Part shown: in pieces, positions 58,380 to 64,000 of the stretch | Layout: the number at the start of each line of letters is the position of its first letter | Position numbering within the stretch: the stretch's first letter is position 1 | Source: Paractinoplanes lichenicola | Lineage (GTDB): Bacteria; Actinomycetota; Actinomycetes; Mycobacteriales; Micromonosporaceae | Direction of reading: 5' to 3' | Assembly (NCBI RefSeq): GCF_016785085.1 | Contig: NZ_JAENHO010000008.1 | Coordinates: 62,001-126,000 of the forward strand | DNA length: 64,000 nucleotides | Made by a program: the position numbers and the translations under genes | Notes under the pieces: model-generated | What the model saw: only the letters and a program-made list of their open reading frames with translations | The model's database searches: none | Told to the model about the DNA's origin: nothing

Positions 58380-58920
58380 AGAACTTGCGGGTATAGGCGG
58401 CCAGATTTTGAAAGCGGGTCACGTCGAGCCAGTCGGTGCCTGTGGTGTCGACAGCGCACCCCGCGGAGCGCAGCCGCCCGGCGATCTTGTTGAGGCTTTC
58501 CGGGGTTCCGTTGAAGTGGACGGTGTTGAGGCCGGCCATGTCCGAGGCGGGACGTAGCCGGCCGATCTCGATGATGACGGTGCGCTCGGGCTGCAGGGCC
58601 AGCGCCATCCCGGCCTCGATCAGCACGTTCGGCCGCGGCTGACCGGTTGCCTCGGTCTCGTACGTGGGCTCGTCCGTGCCCTGCAGCGACGGGTGCAGGA
58701 AGGCGCCGTCGTCGGGGGTCATCAGCACCACCGCGGCCTGGTTGGTGGCGAAGCCCTCGCGCAGGATCTCGCCCATGTAGGGCGTCGGCTTGCCCGTACG
58801 GCTGCGCACCTGCTCCCAGTCGAGCGGCCGCAGGTCGAGGGCCTGCAGGAACGCCCACAACGCCTTCCTCGCCTGGTCGTCGCGGCCATGAACCACAAAT
58901 ACGTCGCGTGCGTCAGGCAT
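58378..58920 (-). CDS. TIR-like nucleotide-binding protein (PF10137 type)
   Basis: 180 aa. The text VFVVHGRDDQARKALWAFLQ, PTPYMGEILREGF, AAVVLMTPDDGAFL, GQPRPNVLIEAGMALALQPE, RTVIIEIGRLRPASDMAGLN matches the small predicted nucleotide-binding TIR-like domain used as an NAD-degrading effector in cyclic-nucleotide defence systems (Pycsar/CBASS). The conserved Glu in NVLIEAGMAL is the expected catalytic residue. Here it is a stand-alone domain: no cyclase, sensing domain or membrane partner is next to it. A defence or stress role is inferred from the family only. Both strand neighbours are unrelated. Confidence 0.87.
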   Translation of the reverse strand: MPDARDVFVVHGRDDQARKALWAFLQALDLRPLDWEQVRSRTGKPTPYMGEILREGFATNQAAVVLMTPDDGAFLHPSLQGTDEPTYETEATGQPRPNVLIEAGMALALQPERTVIIEIGRLRPASDMAGLNTVHFNGTPESLNKIAGRLRSAGCAVDTTGTDWLDVTRFQNLAAYTRKF

Positions 58921-58942
58921 GCGCCGATAGTAGTCAGCCCCG

Positions 58943-59914
58943 TCAGTAGCCCGACGGCAGCCGGGGGGTGTAGGCGTCTTCCAGGGTGCTGATCTCCTCG
59001 TCGGTCAGGTCGAGGTCGAGGGCCGCGGCGGCGTCGGTCAGGTGGTGCGTCTTGGTCGGGCCGACGATCGGCGCGTCGACCACCGGGTTGTGCAGCACCC
59101 AGGCCAGGGCGATCTGGGCCATCGGCACGCCGCGGGCCTCGGCGACGCGGCGCATGGCGTCGACGATCGGGCGGTTCTCGTCGCCCTCGTAGCGGGCGTG
59201 CAGCGGGTCGACCTTGGCCCGCTGCGAACCCTGCTCGTCCCACGGGCGGGCCAGCCGGCCCTTGGCCAGCGGGCTCCACGGCAGCGACCCGACACCCTGG
59301 TCGGCGAGCAGGCCGAACATCTCCCGCTCCTCCTCGCGCTGCAGCAGGCTGTACTGGTTCTGCATGCTCACGAACCTGGTCCAGCCGCCGAGGTCGGCCG
59401 CGTGCTGCAGCTTGGCGAACTGCCAGGCCCACATCGAGGACGCCCCGAGATAGCGCACCTTGCCCGCCCGCACGACGTCGTGCAGGGCCTCCATGGTCTC
59501 CTCGACCGGTGTCTCCGGGTCGAACCGGTGGATCTGGTAGAGGTCGAGATAGTCGGTGCCGAGCCGGGCCAGCGAGTTGTCGATCTGCTCGAGGATGGCC
59601 CGCCGCGACAGGCCCCGGCCGCCCGGCCCGCCGCCCATCGGGAAGAACACCTTGCTGGCCAGCACGATCGAGTCGCGGTCGGTGTATTTGCGGATGGCCC
59701 GGCCGACCACCTCCTCCGACGTGCCGTCGCTGTACGTGTTGGCGGTGTCCCAGAAGGTGATGCCCAGCTCGAGGGCCTGCCGGAAGATCGGCTCGGCGGC
59801 GGCATCGTCGAGCGTCCACTGGTTGCTGCCGCGGTCGGGCTCCCCGAAGCTCATGCACCCCAGCGCGATGCGGCTGATCTTCAGACCCGAACTTCCCAGA
59901 CGCGTGTACTCCAT
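58943..59914 (-). CDS. Aldo/keto reductase
   Basis: 323 aa. The start MEYTRLGSSGLKISRIALGC is standard for the family. The catalytic tetrad is visible: Asp in FWDTANTY with Tyr five residues on, Lys in IVLASKVFF, and His in DLYQIHRFD. The NADPH-binding end is APIVGPTKTHHL. It reduces aldehydes or ketones, or oxidises sugars, in the cytoplasm; substrate unknown. It begins 22 bases downstream of a TIR-like gene in map order but is transcribed separately, divergent from glgX. Confidence 0.95.
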   Translation of the reverse strand: MEYTRLGSSGLKISRIALGCMSFGEPDRGSNQWTLDDAAAEPIFRQALELGITFWDTANTYSDGTSEEVVGRAIRKYTDRDSIVLASKVFFPMGGGPGGRGLSRRAILEQIDNSLARLGTDYLDLYQIHRFDPETPVEETMEALHDVVRAGKVRYLGASSMWAWQFAKLQHAADLGGWTRFVSMQNQYSLLQREEEREMFGLLADQGVGSLPWSPLAKGRLARPWDEQGSQRAKVDPLHARYEGDENRPIVDAMRRVAEARGVPMAQIALAWVLHNPVVDAPIVGPTKTHHLTDAAAALDLDLTDEEISTLEDAYTPRLPSGY

Positions 59915-60024
59915 ATCGCCAACCTATGCCCGAGGGAGTGGTCTTCGCCTCGCGCGTGGTGATTCCCCGGGGGAAGTGGGTACACGCGCCAGGCCACATC
60001 CGCGAGTGAGATGAGTTGCCGTAC

Positions 60025-62130
60025 ATGAAGATCTGGCCCGGGTCGCCGTATCCGCTGGGTGCGTCCTACGACGGCGGCGGCACCAACTTCGCCCTGTTCT
60101 CCGAGGTCGCCGAGCGGGTCGAGCTGTGCCTGTTCGACGACGACGGCACCGAGACCCGCATCGACCTGCCGGAACGCGAGGCGATGGTGTGGCACGGTTA
60201 CCTGCCGCGGATCGTGCCGGGCCAGCGCTACGGCTACCGCGTGCACGGCCCGCACGACCCTGCCCAGGGGCTGCGCTGCAACCCGAGCAAGCTGCTGCTG
60301 GACCCGTACGCGAAGGCCATCGACGGGCACTACGAGTGGAACGAGTCCCTGTTCTCGTACCGCTTCGGCGACCCCGGCGCGTACAACGACGACGACTCCG
60401 CCCCGTACGCGATGAAGTCCGTGGTCATCAACCCGTTCTTCGACTGGGCCAACGACCGGCCGCTGCGCATCCCGTTCCACCAGACGGTGATCTATGAGGC
60501 GCACGTCAAGGGCATGACGGTCGACAACCCCAACATCCCCGAGGACGTACGGGGTACGTACTCCGGCCTGGCCCACCCGGCGATGATCAAGCACTTCAAG
60601 GAGCTCGGGGTCACCGCCGTCGAGCTGATGCCGGTGCACCAGTTCGTGCACGACAGCAACCTGGTCGAGCGCGGCCTGCGCAACTACTGGGGTTACAACA
60701 CCATCGGCTTCTTCGCCCCGCACAACGACTACGCCTCGTTCGGCGGGCACGGCGCGCAGGTGCAGGAATTCAAGTCGATGGTCAAGGCCCTGCACCAGGC
60801 CGGCATCGAGGTCATCCTCGACGTCGTCTACAACCACACCGCCGAGGGCAACCACCTCGGGCCGACGCTGTCGTTCCGCGGCATCGACAACCCGGCCTAC
60901 TACCGGCTGGTCGACGACGACAAGCAGTACTACTACGACACCACCGGCACCGGGAACAGCCTCAACGTGCGCCACCACGAGTCGCTGCGGCTAATCATGG
61001 ACTCGCTGCGCTACTGGGTCACCGACATGCACGTCGACGGCTTCCGGTTCGACCTGGCGGCGTCGCTGGCCCGCGACTTCCACGAGGTCAACCGGCTGGC
61101 CGCGTTCTTCGACCTGGTCAACCAGGATCCGATCGTCTCGCAGGTCAAGCTGATCGCCGAGCCGTGGGACGTCGGCGACGGCGGCTACCAGGTCGGCGGC
61201 TTCCCCCCGCTCTGGACCGAATGGAACGGCAAATACCGCGACTCCGTACGCGACTTCTGGCGCGGCGAGCCCGCCGGCCTGGGCGAGTTCGCGTCCCGGT
61301 TCGCTGGCAGCTCGGACCTTTATGAGATCGACGGCCGCCGCCCGATCGCCTCGATCAACTTTGTGACGGCCCACGACGGCTTCACGCTGGAGGACCTGGT
61401 CTCCTACAACGAGAAGCACAACGACGCCAACGGCGAGGACAACCGCGACGGCGACAGCCACAACCGGTCGTGGAACTGCGGCGCCGAGGGCCCCACCGAG
61501 GACACCTCGGTGATCGCGCTGCGCGAGCGGCAGAAGCGGAACTTCCTGGCCACGCTGCTGCTGTCGCAGGGCGTACCGATGATCTCGCACGGCGACGAGC
61601 TGGGCCGCACCCAGGGCGGCAACAACAATGTCTACGCCCAGGACAACGAGATCAGCTGGGTCGACTGGGCCGACGCCCGCAACCACGACGTGCTCACGGT
61701 CTTCACCCGGCGGCTGACCCGGCTCCGGGCCGACCACCCCATCTTCCGCCGCCGCCGGTTCTTCACCGGGGAGCCGGCCGGCGACTCGGGCCTGCCCGGC
61801 ATCGCCTGGCTGCGCCACGACGGCAGCCCGATGCAGGAGCCGGACTGGGCGCACGGCGCGGCCCGCACGCTGGCCGTGTTCCTGAACGGCCACGGCATCC
61901 CCGAGGCGGACGCGCTGGGCGAGCGGATCGTCGACGACTCGTTCCTGCTGCTGTTCAACGCCTCCCCGGACGAGGTCGAGTTCACCCTGCCCGACCCGGC
62001 CTACGGCCAGGCCTGGGAGATCACCGTCGACACGGCCGACCCGCTGCTGGCCAAGGCGACCACGGTCAAGGCCGAGGAGGGCCTGCGCCTGCCCCCGCAC
62101 GCGATGCTCGTCCTGCGCTGCCAGTACTGA
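60025..62130 (+). CDS. glgX: Glycogen debranching enzyme GlgX (GH13_11)
   Basis: 701 aa. An N-terminal CBM48-like domain (PYPLGASYDGGGTNFALFSE) precedes the GH13 barrel. Landmarks: VILDVVYNHTAEGNHLGPTL; DGFRFDLAASLARD with the nucleophile near residue 342; LIAEPWDVG with the acid/base near 378; FVTAHDGFTLEDLV with the stabilising Asp near 450; and SHGDELGRTQGGNNN. It hydrolyses alpha-1,6 branches left by phosphorylase on glycogen. MKIWPGSPYPLGA at ATG 60025 is the usual start; a TTG at 60016 is an unlikely alternative. It shares a terminator hairpin with the convergent gene. Confidence 0.95.
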   Translation: MKIWPGSPYPLGASYDGGGTNFALFSEVAERVELCLFDDDGTETRIDLPEREAMVWHGYLPRIVPGQRYGYRVHGPHDPAQGLRCNPSKLLLDPYAKAIDGHYEWNESLFSYRFGDPGAYNDDDSAPYAMKSVVINPFFDWANDRPLRIPFHQTVIYEAHVKGMTVDNPNIPEDVRGTYSGLAHPAMIKHFKELGVTAVELMPVHQFVHDSNLVERGLRNYWGYNTIGFFAPHNDYASFGGHGAQVQEFKSMVKALHQAGIEVILDVVYNHTAEGNHLGPTLSFRGIDNPAYYRLVDDDKQYYYDTTGTGNSLNVRHHESLRLIMDSLRYWVTDMHVDGFRFDLAASLARDFHEVNRLAAFFDLVNQDPIVSQVKLIAEPWDVGDGGYQVGGFPPLWTEWNGKYRDSVRDFWRGEPAGLGEFASRFAGSSDLYEIDGRRPIASINFVTAHDGFTLEDLVSYNEKHNDANGEDNRDGDSHNRSWNCGAEGPTEDTSVIALRERQKRNFLATLLLSQGVPMISHGDELGRTQGGNNNVYAQDNEISWVDWADARNHDVLTVFTRRLTRLRADHPIFRRRRFFTGEPAGDSGLPGIAWLRHDGSPMQEPDWAHGAARTLAVFLNGHGIPEADALGERIVDDSFLLLFNASPDEVEFTLPDPAYGQAWEITVDTADPLLAKATTVKAEEGLRLPPHAMLVLRCQY

Positions 62131-62137
62131 GGCCAAT

Positions 62138-62163
62138 GGCGGCCGGGCTCCCGCCCGGCCGCC
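62138..62163. terminator. Hairpin between glgX and the convergent gene
   Basis: A perfect 11-bp stem (GGCGGCCGGGC at 62138-62148 with GCCCGGCCGCC at 62153-62163) and a four-base loop, eight bases after the glgX stop and 19 bases before the opposing stop. It probably terminates both transcripts. Confidence 0.82.
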
Positions 62164-62181
62164 CTGCCCACTCGGCCGGTC

Positions 62182-64000
62182 TCAGGTTGTCAGCAGCGCT
62201 TGCAGGCGCCGTGCCTCCTGCAGCAGCCGGGTGCTGCCCTTGCGCGCGGCCACCTCGGCCAAGCCGGGGATCTCGCCGCGCGGGCCCGTCTCTCCGGTCA
62301 TCAGTGAGGCCAGCTCCAGCAGGTCGGGCAGCCCGCGCGGGGCGGCCGGCAGCAGCACCGGCAGAGCCGCGGTGAGAACCTGCCAGACCGTCGCCGACAG
62401 CCCGGCCCGGTGCATGTCGGCCAGCGACGTCGCGGCACGGTTCAGCTTGATCAGGCCCCGCGCGCCGAGCTCGCCCAGGTCACGCCCGACGGCGACGCCG
62501 AGGCCGTCGGTCCCGCGGGCGGCCAGCGTCAGGAACGCGTCGATCGCCGCTACCCGGTCGCGTTCATTCTGCGCGGTCAGCGCGTATGCCACGGCCAGCG
62601 ACAACGCCGGGCCGAACGGGCCGCCGGCCTCGGCCAGCAACGGCAGCGAGAAGCCGAAGCCGGTGTAGCCCTCGTCGGCCAGCGAGGCCAGGCGGGGCAC
62701 GGACCAGGCCGTGCACACCTCACGATGGTGGGGCATGGCCGCGATCAGCACGTCCGGGTATCTCCCGAAGTATCCGCCGACGTCGCTCATCTCCTGTAAA
62801 CGGGTCAGAGTCACCAGCTGGTCCTCGACGGACAGCACGCCGGGGCGGGCCGGGGCCAGGGTGACCACCATGCGGCGCTCCACGAGGCGGCCCTCGTCCA
62901 GACGCTGCTCGAACACGCCGGCCACCGGGTCGGGAAGGCCGCCGCGGGCCAGCCAGCCGGCCAGCCGCCGCCCGGCGGGCGAGGTCAGCCCCTCGGCCAC
63001 CGACGGGCTCGTGCCACGCGGCAGCCGCAGCAACGCCTGCTCGAAGTCGAGCGGCCAGGGCGTCCAGCCCTCGGCCTCGGCCCGGCGCAGCCGCTCGACG
63101 AGCACCGGGGCGTCGAGGTTGCCATTGACGTGGGTCGGCGTCGCCACCAGCATCGGCACCGGCGCCTCGCGCAGCAGGGCGGCCACCTCGACGATGCGCA
63201 ACGTCTGCAGTCGATCGGGCGGGCCGTCGAGCCGCGGCGTGCCGTCGCCGCCGCGGGCCAGGGCCCGGATCGCGGCGACCGGCTGCTGCCACGGCCCGTG
63301 GCCGACATCTCTGGTCGCGTCCCCACCGGTCAGCGCCCGGATCACCGCTGCGAGCGCGTGCTCCCGGGGTTGATGCAGGTGGCTGTTGAAATTCACCGGG
63401 TGCCGCTCGAGCAGCGCCCCGATCGGCGTCAGGTCGTCCGCGGAGCGCAGCGCGATCACGCCGGCCAGGATCCGCTCCCACCGCACGGCCGTCTGCCGCC
63501 GCAGTACCTCCTGCATCTCCGTGGCCAGCTCGGCCACGCTGCCGATCGGCTCCGGCATCAGGGCCGGGCCGGGCGGCAGCGGCAGCCTCGCGTCGGCGGC
63601 CGGTGCGGCCACCGGCTCCGGTTCCGCGGCGCCGGCCAGGCGGGCCGCTCGGGCCGGCAGGTCGCCGCCGAGACCGGTGGCCACCTCGGCCAGCCATGAC
63701 AGATCGAGACCCGGCGCGTGCTTCGCGATCAGCGTGAGGGCGCGTTCCTGCACGTCGAGGGCCGGATGGTCGAACGCCGCGGCGATCGTCTCGAGGACCT
63801 CGGGGACCCGGCCGGGCTCGCGCAGGGCGATCCTGTCGAGCCAGGCGAGCTGGGTCTTGACGAGCGTCTTCTCCTTGCGGACCAGCGTGGGCCGGCTGAC
63901 GTCGAGCAGGGTGTCGACCTCGAGTCGACCGGCGTCGTCGATCGCCAGCAGGGCCCGTTGGGCGATCCCGGCGACGGCGGAGGGTGCACCCGGCAGCAAT
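62182..64000 (-). CDS. DUF6493-like helical protein (C-terminal part)
   Basis: The frame runs off the right edge, so only about 605 C-terminal residues are seen. They are mostly helical, HEAT-like near the edge (ERALTLIAKHAPGLDLSWLA), with an Ala/Pro-rich break (EPEPVAAPAADARLPLPPGP), then a compact domain with PVLVERLRRAEAEGWTPWPLDFEQALLRLP and LPLLAEAGGPFGPALSLAVAYAL. The text fits the actinobacterial DUF6493 family, which sits near SWIM zinc-finger and von Willebrand-type proteins in some genomes; its role is unknown. I base the name on memory of such sequences, so it is moderate only. Confidence 0.6.
   Translation of the reverse strand, partial: LLPGAPSAVAGIAQRALLAIDDAGRLEVDTLLDVSRPTLVRKEKTLVKTQLAWLDRIALREPGRVPEVLETIAAAFDHPALDVQERALTLIAKHAPGLDLSWLAEVATGLGGDLPARAARLAGAAEPEPVAAPAADARLPLPPGPALMPEPIGSVAELATEMQEVLRRQTAVRWERILAGVIALRSADDLTPIGALLERHPVNFNSHLHQPREHALAAVIRALTGGDATRDVGHGPWQQPVAAIRALARGGDGTPRLDGPPDRLQTLRIVEVAALLREAPVPMLVATPTHVNGNLDAPVLVERLRRAEAEGWTPWPLDFEQALLRLPRGTSPSVAEGLTSPAGRRLAGWLARGGLPDPVAGVFEQRLDEGRLVERRMVVTLAPARPGVLSVEDQLVTLTRLQEMSDVGGYFGRYPDVLIAAMPHHREVCTAWSVPRLASLADEGYTGFGFSLPLLAEAGGPFGPALSLAVAYALTAQNERDRVAAIDAFLTLAARGTDGLGVAVGRDLGELGARGLIKLNRAATSLADMHRAGLSATVWQVLTAALPVLLPAAPRGLPDLLELASLMTGETGPRGEIPGLAEVAARKGSTRLLQEARRLQALLTT

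Noticed and set aside
59963..59975. TTCCCCGGGGGAA dyad upstream of glgX
   Set aside because: Odd-length GC dyad without a second copy or adjacent regulator; chance is likely.

Overview
The window is high-GC DNA from an actinomycete, most likely a soil member of the Micromonosporaceae (Actinoplanes or a relative). This is inferred from codon bias, the many secreted CBM2-bearing polysaccharide enzymes, the LacI-controlled sugar ABC operons, and the frequent CCCGTACGGG-type oligomers. No species assignment is possible from sequence alone. No rRNA, tRNA, CRISPR array or intact insertion sequence was found.

Layout. 0-2 kb: the end of a polar amino-acid ABC importer (binding protein, permease, ATPase), then a convergent LuxR/AAA regulator (1.9-4.5 kb). 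4.6-7.1 kb: two small exported proteins, then a MerR-type promoter driving a HEAT-repeat protein and a MerR-HEAT fusion. 7.1-8.7 kb: an HxlR regulator and an MFS exporter fused head to head by an apparent deletion. 8.7-13.5 kb: a secreted pectinase operon (two pectate lyases, one pectinesterase, all with CBM2) behind a CebR-like box. 13.6-17.2 kb: an archaeal-type ATPase with a double palindrome, an XRE/MmyB regulator, a frameshifted F420/NADP oxidoreductase and an Atu4866-like protein. 17.2-27.0 kb: an alpha-glucan operon (MalE, MalF, MalG, GH31, secreted GH13) with its divergent LacI regulator. 27-28.6 kb: a methyltransferase, a 55-aa peptide and a 79-aa protein. 28.6-39.7 kb: a secreted GH92 glycosidase divergent from a four-gene operon encoding a small laccase, a giant ThuA/PQQ-dehydrogenase/DUF1080 protein, a cupredoxin protein and a beta-helix-like protein. 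39.8-42.3 kb: a shortened ATPase and small genes. 42.4-53.8 kb: a seven-gene sugar importer/regulator/kinase/isomerase operon, a second LacI gene and a divergent GH116 glycosidase. 53.8-64 kb: a LysR regulator, a secreted clan GH-A glycosidase with CBM2 behind a perfect CebR box, a TIR-like protein, an aldo/keto reductase, GlgX and the C-terminal part of a DUF6493-like protein.

How it fits together. The region is a plant-polysaccharide and glycan-utilisation zone under several LacI-type controls. Four palindromes are seen: TGGGAGCGCTCCCR (pectinase operon and GH-A gene), CGTAAGCGTTTACG (alpha-glucan operon and its regulator), TGACAACGTTGTCA (GH92 and the laccase/PQQ operon) and TGAAATCGATTTCR (GH116 and the seven-gene operon).

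The best candidate for an undescribed system is 31.8-39.7 kb. A PQQ-type sugar dehydrogenase domain is fused to ThuA and 3-keto-disaccharide-hydrolase (DUF1080) domains, and is encoded between a two-domain laccase and a secreted type-1 copper protein. This suggests an extracellular sugar-oxidation chain ending at oxygen. The dehydrogenase and cupredoxin proteins share an unnamed C-terminal module, and the dehydrogenase and GH92 proteins share a discoidin module.
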